DNA of 64,000 bases, taken from NCBI GenBank assembly GCA_900545825.1, contig URAS01000010.1, positions 1 to 64,000 on the forward strand, read 5' to 3'. Source of the stretch: an uncultured Actinomyces sp. Lineage in GTDB: Bacteria; Actinomycetota; Actinomycetes; Actinomycetales; Actinomycetaceae. The notes beneath the pieces were generated by a model. It made no database searches, was not told the origin of the DNA, and saw only the letters and a program-made list of their open reading frames with translations. The position numbers were made by a program, and so were the translations under genes. Positions 19,726 through 27,953 of the stretch are shown piece after piece (position 1 is the first letter of the stretch; every line of letters begins with the position of its first letter).

Positions 19726-21030
19726 TTACAGGCGCGGCAGCGTCAGTTCGGCGCCGGGATGGATAAGAGAGGGATTGGAGATGGTGGCGTGATTGGCGTC
19801 GAAGATCGCCCTCCACGCGTGGTCGATTTGGGCCGGGGTGGCGTCGTCGGGCAAAGCTGCCTGGGCGATCGACCACAGGGACTCGCCGGGCACGACGACG
19901 TGGGTGGCCGGTGTGGGCGCGCCCGCCGAGCCGGCGGAGGTGTTCTGGGCGGGCGCCTGTTCCGCGGCGGGGCGCTGGGCTGACGGCGTCGTCGTCTGCC
20001 GGCTGGCGTGGGCGGCCGTGCGTGAGGGTGCGGGTGACGCCGCGCGCGGCCTGGAGGTGGCGCCCCATCCGAGGTCGGAGCCCTCGATTGCGCCGGAGCT
20101 GGGTTGTGCCCGGGACGGCGACGGCGTGGCGCCAGCGTGCGTCGGCGCCGCGGTGGATTCGTTGTCGGGAGCAGGCTGGACGGGTGACGGGCTGGTCGGC
20201 GTCGTGGCGTCGGTGGTGCTCGCCGACGCGGTGGGGCGAGGCGAGGTCGAGGGGTGCGTGGTTGGCGACGGGGTTGGCTGCGTGGTGCGGGCCGAGGTCG
20301 ACTTCTTGTGTGTCGACGCCGACTTGTGGTGCCCGGGCTTCCCGTGTGTCGCCGTGTGGTGCGTGGACTTCCCGGGCTTCGCGGCATGGTGCGGGGACTT
20401 TGCGTGCGCGGTCGCGCCGGCGTTGGATGTGGCCGTCGCCGAGGGCGCGCCCGCCTGTGCGTGGGGATCCGAGGGCGCCTGGTCCCTGGCGGGCTGCTGG
20501 GGTGTGGCGTGGGCGCCCCACCCGAGGTCGCTGGCCGGCGTCGCTCTCTCCGGCGCCGACGTCGCTGCGGGTGTGGTCGGCGCCGGCGACCAGGCAAGAT
20601 CGGAGGGCGCGGTGGCCGCGGGTGCCGGCGGGGGCTCGGTGGCTGCCATCGCGGCCGGTGCGGCGGCGACGACCGGCAACAGGGCTAGCGCCGTCGTCCC
20701 CATGATCGCGCGGATGACAGCCGGTGCGCCCCAGCGCAGCGACCGCTGGAGGAGCGGCGCGGGCGTGCGGCCGGAACGGATCCGGGCGACGCTGGCCCGC
20801 GCCGCGACGGCCGTCGCGATCACCCACACGGCGAGGACGGCGCCGACGAGCGCGCACCCGCTGGCCACGATGTCGCTGATCCGCTGCTCGGGAACGGCCA
20901 GCGGATCGAGGGCGACGTGGGGACCGACCAGGTACCCGAGGGCGGCGACGGCGACGACGGGGCCGAGGACCCACGTCGCGCCCTCGATGAAGCGGGACTG
21001 GGCGTCGCGTGAGCGTTCATGTCTGTCCAT
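19726..21030 (-). CDS. LysM-domain membrane protein with long Ala/Pro/Thr linker
   Basis: 434 residues from the ATG at 21030, chosen for the AAGGGG site upstream; an earlier frame start lies in AT-rich repeats. Three hydrophobic helices (about 15-40, 50-75, 105-130) anchor it. A low-complexity linker of about 230 residues rich in Ala, Thr, Pro and Ser follows, then one C-terminal LysM domain: HVVVPGESLWSIAQAALPDD, then IFDANHATISNPSLIHPGAELTLP. LysM binds peptidoglycan or GlcNAc polymers, so the protein should bridge membrane and wall. The linker carries the motif SDLGWGA twice and a variant SDLAWSP once. Cotranscribed with the Rv3235 gene. Confidence 0.85.
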   Translation of the reverse strand: MDRHERSRDAQSRFIEGATWVLGPVVAVAALGYLVGPHVALDPLAVPEQRISDIVASGCALVGAVLAVWVIATAVAARASVARIRSGRTPAPLLQRSLRWGAPAVIRAIMGTTALALLPVVAAAPAAMAATEPPPAPAATAPSDLAWSPAPTTPAATSAPERATPASDLGWGAHATPQQPARDQAPSDPHAQAGAPSATATSNAGATAHAKSPHHAAKPGKSTHHTATHGKPGHHKSASTHKKSTSARTTQPTPSPTTHPSTSPRPTASASTTDATTPTSPSPVQPAPDNESTAAPTHAGATPSPSRAQPSSGAIEGSDLGWGATSRPRAASPAPSRTAAHASRQTTTPSAQRPAAEQAPAQNTSAGSAGAPTPATHVVVPGESLWSIAQAALPDDATPAQIDHAWRAIFDANHATISNPSLIHPGAELTLPRL

Positions 21031-21052
21031 CGTTAACACCCCTTGATCGTCA

Positions 21053-21093
21053 GCAATGATGATTAATAATGATTGATGATGATTGATTATGAT
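21053..21093. repeat. AT-rich tandem ATGATT repeats between divergent genes
   Basis: Six or so overlapping copies of ATGATT/ATGATG units run from AATGATGATTAA to GATTATGATC in a genome segment otherwise near 67-70 % GC. The tract lies between the LysM gene start and the divergent gene at 21149, where an operator or promoter would be expected. Confidence 0.7.
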
Positions 21094-21136
21094 CTCAGCA
21101 CATGGTTCTTCCGCTGTCAATGGTGTTGGTGATTGT

Positions 21137-21142
21137 TAGGAT
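21137..21142 (+). promoter_or_regulatory. -10 box of a leaderless transcript
   Basis: TAGGAT ends six bases before the ATG at 21149, so transcription should begin at the start codon. No ribosome site is visible. Confidence 0.5.
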
Positions 21143-21148
21143 GGCCGC

Positions 21149-21655
21149 ATGCGATGGGCGGTACTGTTTCACGACCTCGAATCCCAGATGGAGGCCCAGG
21201 TGGCCGAGGAGCAGCGGTGGGCTGCCCTCGACATCGCTGAGGCCGAAATGGCGGCGGTGACGCTGGAGGATCGGCTGCGTGGCGCCCTCGGCGGCCAGGT
21301 TACGCTGCACACGCTGGCGTCGGCCGTCATCAGCGGGGTGTTAGAGCAGGTGGGCGCGGGTTTTGTGGTCGTCGAGGCGGCGCATGCGCAGTGGGTCGTT
21401 CCCACGGCGCGGCTGGCCGGCGTGCGGATGGACTCCCGGGCGCGCGAGGGCTCGGGCGTCTTGGCCCGGCTGGGTGTGGGGCACGCGTTGCGCGAGATCG
21501 CGCGAGACGGCCAGCCCGTGCGGGTCGCGGTGGTGGGTTCCGACGTCAGCGTCGGGCACCTGGTGCGCGTAGGGAAGGATCACGTCGACCTGGCGGCGCC
21601 GGGCGGCGTGTGGACGATTCCGTGGGGTGCGATCGACTATGTTGCAACCACGTGA
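21149..21655 (+). CDS. Conserved actinobacterial protein of unknown function
   Basis: 168 residues. The N-terminal part is an alpha-helical stretch (MRWAVLFHDLESQMEAQVAEE) resembling small proteins that actinobacteria encode beside excisionase-like HTH genes. The rest alternates short strands ending in VDLAAPGGVWTIPWGAIDYV, which suggests a small beta-barrel such as an SH3- or Sm-like fold. No catalytic motif, signal peptide or membrane helix is visible. It faces the LysM gene across the AT-rich repeat and converges on the HTH gene with nine bases between stops. I do not recognise a function. Confidence 0.7.
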   Translation: MRWAVLFHDLESQMEAQVAEEQRWAALDIAEAEMAAVTLEDRLRGALGGQVTLHTLASAVISGVLEQVGAGFVVVEAAHAQWVVPTARLAGVRMDSRAREGSGVLARLGVGHALREIARDGQPVRVAVVGSDVSVGHLVRVGKDHVDLAAPGGVWTIPWGAIDYVATT

Positions 21656-21664
21656 CGTCGGCGG

Positions 21665-21886
21665 CTACCGAGCGGCGTGATGCCTTGTGGCCTGCTGTTC
21701 TGCCGTGGCCGCGGCATAGCGGGACTGGATGTATTCCTCGAGTTTGCTGACCTCGATCCGCCACTCTTTGCGGCCGCCCACCTGGATCGCCGGCAGCTCA
21801 CCCGACGTGATCATCGAGCGGACGCCCTGCGGCGAGATGTTGAGGATCTCGGCGACGTCGGCGATCTTCAGAAAGCGTTGTTCCAT
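21665..21886 (-). CDS. Small excisionase/MerR-like helix-turn-helix protein
   Basis: 73 residues from the ATG at 21886 (MEQRFLKIADVAEILNIS). An upstream in-frame ATG at 21919 would add 11 residues from promoter-like DNA. The winged helix-turn-helix is clear: ADVAEILNISPQGVRSMITSGELPAIQVGGRKEWRI, then an amphipathic helix (VSKLEEYIQSRYAAA). It probably binds DNA as a dimer. It is divergent from the SAF/CpaE-like pair and may control it; this is inference from position. It resembles the conserved actinobacterial HTH proteins often annotated as excisionases, with no recombinase nearby. Confidence 0.85.
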   Translation of the reverse strand: MEQRFLKIADVAEILNISPQGVRSMITSGELPAIQVGGRKEWRIEVSKLEEYIQSRYAAATAEQQATRHHAAR

Positions 21887-22039
21887 GCCTCTAGTATCGC
21901 ACAGATAGTCAATCGTCATGTTTCAATGCTGCTGATGGGGATAACCCCCCAAAATCCCGTTGATGGGCGCGGGAGCTCCTTCTTGGGTGTCCGGTGGCGC
22001 TAGAGTGGCGACGTATACCCCGTCCCCCTGGGAGAAAGC

Positions 22040-22636
22040 ATGTCCCTCACTCGATCCCGCAGCTTCTACGACCCCCGTTTTATTGGGGGAGTGTTCCTCA
22101 TCGTGTTGTCCGTCATCGCCGTCGTCGTCGTCCTCCGCCACGCCCATGCAGGCCAGGCGATGTACGCCGCCCGCTCCGACCTCGCCGCCGGCGACGTCGT
22201 CCACGCCAGCGACTTCACCGTCGTATCGGCGCGCCTCGACGACTCCGGGGCCTACGTGGCCTCGGGGCACCTGCCGAAGGAGGCTGTTCTCAGCCGCTCG
22301 GTCGCCAAGGGTGAGCTGCTGCCGAAACGCTCCGTCGGCGAGGGCGCCGACCTCAATCCGCTGGTCATCACACTCGCCCAGCCCATCCCGTCGTCGGTCA
22401 CGCGCGGCGACACGGTGACCCTGTGGGCCGCGCCCGGCCGCGAAGGCCAGGCCACGGGCGACGAGAAGCCCAACCAACTGACCCACGGCGCCGTTTACGT
22501 CGGCCAGGCCGGCTCAAAGAATGTCACGACGTCGGGCACGGTCATCGAGGTGAGAATCCCGGGCGAGGACATCGACAACGTCTTGTCCGCGGCGGGTCGC
22601 CAGGTCCCGATCCTCGCGGTCGCGGGAGCCCGGTGA
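22040..22636 (+). CDS. SAF-domain membrane protein (CpaB/FlgA-like)
   Basis: 198 residues. One membrane helix near the N terminus (FIGGVFLIVLSVIAVVVVL, about 14-33) anchors an extracytoplasmic domain. The SAF domain follows: MYAARSDLAAGDVVHASDFTVV and GHLPKEAVLSRSVAKGELLPK, as in CpaB of Tad pili and FlgA-type chaperones. GGGAG precedes the ATG. Its TGA overlaps the next gene's ATG by one base, so it is coupled to the P-loop protein. No pilin, CpaA or TadA homologue is seen within the window. Confidence 0.82.
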   Translation: MSLTRSRSFYDPRFIGGVFLIVLSVIAVVVVLRHAHAGQAMYAARSDLAAGDVVHASDFTVVSARLDDSGAYVASGHLPKEAVLSRSVAKGELLPKRSVGEGADLNPLVITLAQPIPSSVTRGDTVTLWAAPGREGQATGDEKPNQLTHGAVYVGQAGSKNVTTSGTVIEVRIPGEDIDNVLSAAGRQVPILAVAGAR

Positions 22637-24420
22637 TGGCCCAGCGAGCGGACGTCCTCCTGGTCCTCGAGGGCGACCTCGAGGTTGCTGTCGTCACCAC
22701 CCTGCTCGGCGCAGGAATCGCCGACGTGCGCCGTCGCTGTGCCGATGCCGCCGAGGCGATGGGTGTGGCCAGCGCGGGAATTGGCGATCTGGCGGTGGTT
22801 GACGCCGCCCTTGTCGGGCCCGCCGCGCGCGACGACATCCGCCAGGCGGGCCTCGACGTCATCGTCGTCGCGGCTCCTGGCGAGGATCCCGGGCAGCCCG
22901 GGCACGTGGCCCGTGACGCCGACGCGATCGCCACGGCGGTCGTCGCGCAGCAGACGGGCCGGACGATGCCGGTGGAGGCCCCGGTTCCTGCGGCGTCCGG
23001 CGACGCGAAGGACCAGGTGACGGCGCGATCGGGCGAGCCATCCGAGGCAACGATGCCGCCCGAGCCGCCGGACCCGCAGGGGGATGCGCCGGGCGTGCCG
23101 ACGAGTCCGTTGGAAATCGGCGGGTTGAGCGGCGCCGAATTGGCGGCGTTCCTGCCGCCCGACCCGTTCCTCGAGGGGGACGCGAAAGACAGTGGGACCC
23201 AGTTAGACCAGCCGGAATCTGGCGCCGACCAGGCCGGGGATCCCGGCCTCGCGGCGGTACCCGAGCCGCGCCCCGCCGAGGGAGCCGCGCCCGCCGCGTC
23301 GGCGGCCCCCGGGCGTAAGCGCTACCCCTCACGTGCGGAAATGCGCCGCAGACGCGCCGAGCAGGCGGCTTCCGCTGGTACCGACGGGCCGCCCCACCCG
23401 GCCGAGGCCGCGCCGGCTGTGGCTGCGCAGCTGACGCCCGCCTCTGCCGATCCGGCCATCGACCGTCCGGCCGAGCCTTCCGCGTCCTCGGGCCTGTCCC
23501 TTCCTCCGCATAACCCCGCGGCTGCGGCGGCCGCCCCGGAGCCGATCCCGACCCCCGCGCCCGCCGGTACCCAGGACCCGCAGGTGCCAGACCCCGGCCG
23601 CGCGCACCTGGCCGTGACGATCGCGGGGCCGGCGGGCGCGCCGGGACGCTCGACGATCTGCCTGGCCCTGGCCCGCGAGGCCGCCGGGCGCGGCCTGCGC
23701 GTCCTCGCGATTGACGCCGACACGGTGGCGCCCTCGCTCGTCTACCTGCTGGGCCTGCCCGACGAGGCGTCCGGCGTGGCCGCGGCCACCGTCCAGGCGC
23801 GCCACGGCTCGCTTGACGCCATCGCGTTGGGCGACCTTGTCCTGCCGACGCCGTGGGGCTTCGACGTGCTCACGGGGATCAGCGACGCATCGCGCTGGCG
23901 CGAAGTGCCTGGCAGCGGCCTTGAGGGCGTGATTGCCGTCGCGCGTGAGGCCTACGACCTCGTCCTCATCGACACGGCGGGCCCGGTCGAGGGCGACAAT
24001 CCCCAGGCCGCGTACTTTGGGCCGGGGCGCGACGATGCGCGGGGTGCCGCGATCGACGCCGCCGATCGGGTTGTCGTCGTCGGTGCGGGCGACCCGCTGG
24101 GGATGCGTCGCGTCGTCACCTACATGCGCAGCCTGGGCGGCGACGACCCGCTGGTGGTCATCACCCGGGTCGACAGCGTGAGCGGGGGAGTGGGCGCGGA
24201 ACGGGGCGTCCGCCACCTCATGTCGCGCTACGCGACGGTTGCCGACTGCGTCCTCGTGCGCCGCGCCGCCGACGCCGCGGCTGCCGCGGTCCTCGCCGGG
24301 CGGCCCCTGGCCGATCGTGACGTGGGCGGCGACATCGCCTCGCTCGCCGACCGGCTGTTGGGGCCCGCTGCTTCGGTGACCCCTCGGGTGGGGCTATGGC
24401 AGCGGCTGCGCGGGCGCTAG
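22636..24420 (+). CDS. CpaE/MinD-like P-loop ATPase with receiver-like N terminus
   Basis: 594 residues from the ATG overlapping the SAF gene stop; the longer upstream frame is a shadow of that gene. Residues 1-120 resemble a response-regulator-like fold without a clear phospho-acceptor. About 120-320 is a proline/alanine-rich disordered linker. From about 325 comes a SIMIBI ATPase domain: TIAGPAGAPGRSTICLALA as a deviant P-loop in which the usual GKT/GKS lysine is arginine, VLAIDADTVAPSL, and YDLVLIDTAGP as Walker B. CpaE-type proteins localise Tad secretion systems; MinD relatives position division proteins. Here only its SAF partner is adjacent. Confidence 0.8.
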   Translation: MAQRADVLLVLEGDLEVAVVTTLLGAGIADVRRRCADAAEAMGVASAGIGDLAVVDAALVGPAARDDIRQAGLDVIVVAAPGEDPGQPGHVARDADAIATAVVAQQTGRTMPVEAPVPAASGDAKDQVTARSGEPSEATMPPEPPDPQGDAPGVPTSPLEIGGLSGAELAAFLPPDPFLEGDAKDSGTQLDQPESGADQAGDPGLAAVPEPRPAEGAAPAASAAPGRKRYPSRAEMRRRRAEQAASAGTDGPPHPAEAAPAVAAQLTPASADPAIDRPAEPSASSGLSLPPHNPAAAAAAPEPIPTPAPAGTQDPQVPDPGRAHLAVTIAGPAGAPGRSTICLALAREAAGRGLRVLAIDADTVAPSLVYLLGLPDEASGVAAATVQARHGSLDAIALGDLVLPTPWGFDVLTGISDASRWREVPGSGLEGVIAVAREAYDLVLIDTAGPVEGDNPQAAYFGPGRDDARGAAIDAADRVVVVGAGDPLGMRRVVTYMRSLGGDDPLVVITRVDSVSGGVGAERGVRHLMSRYATVADCVLVRRAADAAAAAVLAGRPLADRDVGGDIASLADRLLGPAASVTPRVGLWQRLRGR

Positions 24421-24423
24421 GCT
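24418..24423 (+). promoter_or_regulatory. -10 box of a leaderless DUF6912 transcript
   Basis: TAGGCT ends six bases before the ATG at 24430 and overlaps the stop of the preceding gene. The predicted transcript starts at the initiation codon. Confidence 0.5.
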
Positions 24424-24429
24424 GGAACC

Positions 24430-24879
24430 ATGCGCGTCTATCTGCCCCTCAGCCCCGCTGACATTCGCTCCGATACGTTCTTCCCCGACGTCGCCTGGGC
24501 CGTCACCGACTCGCTGGAAGCCAGCGTCGGCAACGAGCACTGGGGGACCGAGGACTACGAGGCCGCCGCGATGGACTCCGCCGCGCGGTCGTGCATCGGC
24601 CTGTACCCCGACATGTCGCCGACCTGCCGGATCGTCGTGGCCGCCGACGTCGACGATGTCAAACCCGCGGGCACCGCACCTGGCCAGGTGGCGCTGGAGG
24701 GACCCGTCGGTCTCGACGACGTCTGCTCGATCCACATCGACGAGGAAGAGACCTGGCCCCTGGTGGCGCAGGCGCTCGCCGACGAGGACGACGAGGACGA
24801 GCTGGGCCAGGCCGCCCTCCTGTGGTACGACGTCACCGAGCTGGCGATGGTCCGCGAGATCCTGGAAGACGCCGAGTAA
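24430..24879 (+). CDS. DUF6912 family protein
   Basis: 149 residues, acidic. The opening MRVYLPLSPADI and the body AWAVTDSL, YEAAAMDSAARSCI, RIVVAADVDD and IHIDEEETWPLVAQALADEDDE match the actinobacterial DUF6912 family, of unknown function. No membrane helix or catalytic motif is visible. It has its own predicted promoter and converges on sbcC with 35 bases between the stops. Confidence 0.75.
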   Translation: MRVYLPLSPADIRSDTFFPDVAWAVTDSLEASVGNEHWGTEDYEAAAMDSAARSCIGLYPDMSPTCRIVVAADVDDVKPAGTAPGQVALEGPVGLDDVCSIHIDEEETWPLVAQALADEDDEDELGQAALLWYDVTELAMVREILEDAE

Positions 24880-24914
24880 ACCCGGCGCCACCAGGCCTCA
24901 CGGTCGGTGACGAG

Positions 24915-27900
24915 TCACACCCGCACCGACAGCGTCGAGCGTTGGGTGCCGGGGATCCGCCGCACCTCGATGCGGTCGTTGATGTGCTGGCTGACCGCGT
25001 CGATGTGGCTGATGATCCCCACGCTGCGTTCGTCGCCACTGGAGCGGCGCAGCTGGGCCAGCACGCGTTCCAGCGTCTCGGAGTCCAACGTCCCGAAGCC
25101 CTCGTCGATGAACATCGTGCCGATTTCGACGCCGCCGGCCTCGGCCGTAACGATTTCGGTGAGGGCGAGGGCCAACGCCAGGGAGCAATAGAAGGTTTCG
25201 CCGCCCGAGAGAGTGGCGTTGGGGCGCACCTGGTCGCCGTCCTCCTGGTGGTCGATGACGTCGATGGCCAGGGTCTGCGTGGCCTTTTTTGCCTGGTCAA
25301 GGGGGCGTTGGACCAGCTCGTAGCGGCCCGATGTGATGTCCGACAGCATGGGGTTGGCGACGGCGAGGACGTCGTCCAGGCGTGACAGCAGCACCCAGGT
25401 GGCCAGCGGGGTGTGGTGGAGGTTCCCGGATCCGCCGCTTGCCAGCTCGTCCATACGGGTGAGCGCTTCGGTGTCGGCGATCGCGGCGGCCCGCCGGCGG
25501 ATTGCCTGGCGCAGCTCGGCCACGGACTCCGCCGCGGTCTCTTTCTGGCTCTTCTTTTCGGCCGCCGCGTCGCGCAGAGTCTGTGCCGTGAGGTCGAGAC
25601 GTTTCCGCGTGGCCGTCCATGCGTCTTTGAGCGGGAGGACCCGGCCCCAGGCCGCGCGGACCGCGGGGTCGCGCAGCCCGTCTGCGCAGGCCGCGCGCTG
25701 GTCGTCGAAGTCCCGGATCTGCCGCTGATGGTCGCGCACCTGGTCGGGAGTGAGGGAGGCGGCTTCTGCCGCGGCCCGGTCGGTGAACGGCGACGACTCG
25801 ACCATCCGCTGGGCCTCGGCGGAGTCTCGCGTGGCCTCCTGGGCCGCACGCTGCGCGGCCTGCAGCAGGTCGGCGACGCGTCGCGCCTGCTCGGCGAGGG
25901 TGCCGCAGGCCAGCGACTGCGCGGCGAGGTCGCCGGTGAATGCCGCGTTGCGGGCGGCGAGGTCGTCTTTCTGCTTCGTCAGCTCGACGATTCGCGCCTG
26001 CAGCGCCGAATACTGCTGGGCCAGCTGGGACTGCTGCTCGGCGAAGGCCTTCTCGGCTTCGTGGGCCTGCTCGAGCTGAGTCGTGGCCGCGTGCTCGTCC
26101 GACGCCTGGACCTCGAGTTCGGTGTCGCGGGCAAGCAACTGCTCGTGCATCGCGCGGATCTCGGCCGGGCCGTGCCCCTCCAATCGGCCGGTGTCGGCCT
26201 CGAGGGTGGCGCCCGCCTGCACGTGGGCGTTCTGTGCGGCCTCGAACGCTGCCTGCGCCTTCTCGACCGCCGCCATTGCCGCCTGGACCTCGGCAAACGT
26301 CGCGCCCCCGGCGGCCGGCTGGGCCGGCTGCGGATGCTCGATCGACCCGCACACCGGACATGCCTGCCCCTGCTCCAGCTCGCCTGCCAGGTCGGCGGAC
26401 GCCTGGGCCCGCCACCGCCCGTGGACCTCGTCGTACTCCTGCAGCCGCGCGTCGGCGACGCGTCGCGTGCGGCCGACCTCGGCAGCCGCGGCCTGGAGTG
26501 CGTCCTTGTCGCGCTCCCACGCCGCGGCCGCGTCGAGCAGCCGATGGGATGCCGCGATCTGCTGAGCCAGCTCGGCGCGGTCGGCCTGGGCCTTGCGCGC
26601 CTGGTCGGCGCGCGCGGTGAGCATGGCAATCTTGGCGGGCAGCCGCGCCGCGCCCTTGCGGGCCTGCTCGATCTGCTGAGCTACCTGCTCGGTCTGTGCC
26701 GTGACCTGGGCTAACGTCGCCAGCGCCTGGCGTTCTTGTGCCTGTCGTTCGGCGGCCTCGACGAGGGTCTGTTTGCGGGTCAGTGCGGCGTCGGCCAGGA
26801 GGCCGTAGCCCGGGGTGGCGTCGGAGGCGAGGGCCTGGGCGACCTCGGCCTCCAACCCTGCGGGGTCGAGGGTGGCCAGCCCGTCGCGCGCCCGCGTGGC
26901 GTCGCGGTGGGCCTGGTCGGCCGCCTGGCGGGACCGGTCGGCGGCGGCCCACGCCTGGGCGAGCGGCTGGGCCTGTTGCGACCGCGTGAGGGCATCGCGC
27001 AACGCGTCGATCCGGCCGGCCTGCTGCGCCAGCTGGGCCTGCCGGTTGCGCAGTTCGATACCTCGCCGCTGGAGGTCGGCCAAGCGCGTGACCTGCGCTA
27101 ACGTGGCCGCGGCCTCGCGGCTGGACGCCTGAGCCGCCTGTGAACGCTCGGCGAGGACCGCGTGCTCGGCGGCCAGCCGGTCGACGAACGGATCGAGGGC
27201 GTCAGGCAGATCGGCGACGTCGCCGCCCTCGGCGGCCTCGGAGAGGATAGCCGAGGCGCCCGCGATCCCGAACGTTTCGCACTGATGGGCAATGTGTTCG
27301 GCCTGGGCGCGCACGCTCTCGGTCAGCGCTTTGCGTTGCCCGTTGGCGTCCTTTGCCCGCTCATGGAGATTCAGTTGGGCGCGGGCGAAGATCTCGGTTC
27401 CGAAGACCCGCTGGAGCAGCAGCGCGCGATCGGCCGACTTGTCGTGGAGGAACTGGGCAAACGCCCCCTGCGGCAGGATGACGGTCTGGCGGAACTGGTC
27501 GCTGCTCAGCGGGAGAATGCGGCCCAGCTCGATGCCGACCTCGCGTTCTTTCGTCGCCAGAGGCTCGCCGGAGCGATCGTCGGGTGCGGACAAGCGCCAC
27601 AGGGAGGCCTGGGATTTCTGCTCGGTCACGCCCTGTCCGCGTTGCTTGGGGCGCAGGTAGCGGGGCGAGCGGCGGACCTTGTAGACGCCGTGGGCCGTGG
27701 AGAAGATGACCTCGACGAAGGTGGCCGTTGTGGGCGGCGCGTATTGGGAACGCAACCGCCCCTCGTCGGCCTCGAGTCCCGCGACTTTCCCGTAGAGGCC
27801 ATAGAAGATGGCGTCGAGAATCATCGACTTGCCCGACCCCGTGGGCCCCTCGATGAGGAACAGCCCGCCCGTTCCTAACGCGTCAATGTCGACGGTGTGG

Positions 27901-27950
27901 TGGCCGGGGAACGGCCCGAAGGCCTGGAAGGACACGGAATGGATGCGCAT
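24915..27950 (-). CDS. sbcC: Exonuclease subunit SbcC (Rad50-like ATPase)
   Basis: 1011 residues. The N-terminal ATPase half has MRIHSVSFQAFGPF and Walker A GPTGSGKS (about residue 37). Long coiled coils rich in Ala and Gln flank a zinc hook CPVCGS near residue 530. The C-terminal half has the ABC signature LSGGETFYCSLALALAL and Walker B MFIDEGFGTLD, then a D-loop and VGIISHIDAV. With SbcD it forms the SMC-like nuclease that cleaves hairpins and DNA ends during repair. The ATG follows the sbcD stop by three bases, so the two are one operon. Confidence 0.95.
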   Translation of the reverse strand: MRIHSVSFQAFGPFPGHHTVDIDALGTGGLFLIEGPTGSGKSMILDAIFYGLYGKVAGLEADEGRLRSQYAPPTTATFVEVIFSTAHGVYKVRRSPRYLRPKQRGQGVTEQKSQASLWRLSAPDDRSGEPLATKEREVGIELGRILPLSSDQFRQTVILPQGAFAQFLHDKSADRALLLQRVFGTEIFARAQLNLHERAKDANGQRKALTESVRAQAEHIAHQCETFGIAGASAILSEAAEGGDVADLPDALDPFVDRLAAEHAVLAERSQAAQASSREAAATLAQVTRLADLQRRGIELRNRQAQLAQQAGRIDALRDALTRSQQAQPLAQAWAAADRSRQAADQAHRDATRARDGLATLDPAGLEAEVAQALASDATPGYGLLADAALTRKQTLVEAAERQAQERQALATLAQVTAQTEQVAQQIEQARKGAARLPAKIAMLTARADQARKAQADRAELAQQIAASHRLLDAAAAWERDKDALQAAAAEVGRTRRVADARLQEYDEVHGRWRAQASADLAGELEQGQACPVCGSIEHPQPAQPAAGGATFAEVQAAMAAVEKAQAAFEAAQNAHVQAGATLEADTGRLEGHGPAEIRAMHEQLLARDTELEVQASDEHAATTQLEQAHEAEKAFAEQQSQLAQQYSALQARIVELTKQKDDLAARNAAFTGDLAAQSLACGTLAEQARRVADLLQAAQRAAQEATRDSAEAQRMVESSPFTDRAAAEAASLTPDQVRDHQRQIRDFDDQRAACADGLRDPAVRAAWGRVLPLKDAWTATRKRLDLTAQTLRDAAAEKKSQKETAAESVAELRQAIRRRAAAIADTEALTRMDELASGGSGNLHHTPLATWVLLSRLDDVLAVANPMLSDITSGRYELVQRPLDQAKKATQTLAIDVIDHQEDGDQVRPNATLSGGETFYCSLALALALTEIVTAEAGGVEIGTMFIDEGFGTLDSETLERVLAQLRRSSGDERSVGIISHIDAVSQHINDRIEVRRIPGTQRSTLSVRV

Positions 27951-27953
27951 GAT

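Noticed and set aside
21665..21886. Excisionase-like HTH gene as sign of a prophage or integrative element.
   Set aside because: No integrase, attachment repeats or composition change surround it; this small HTH family is a normal chromosomal gene in actinobacteria.
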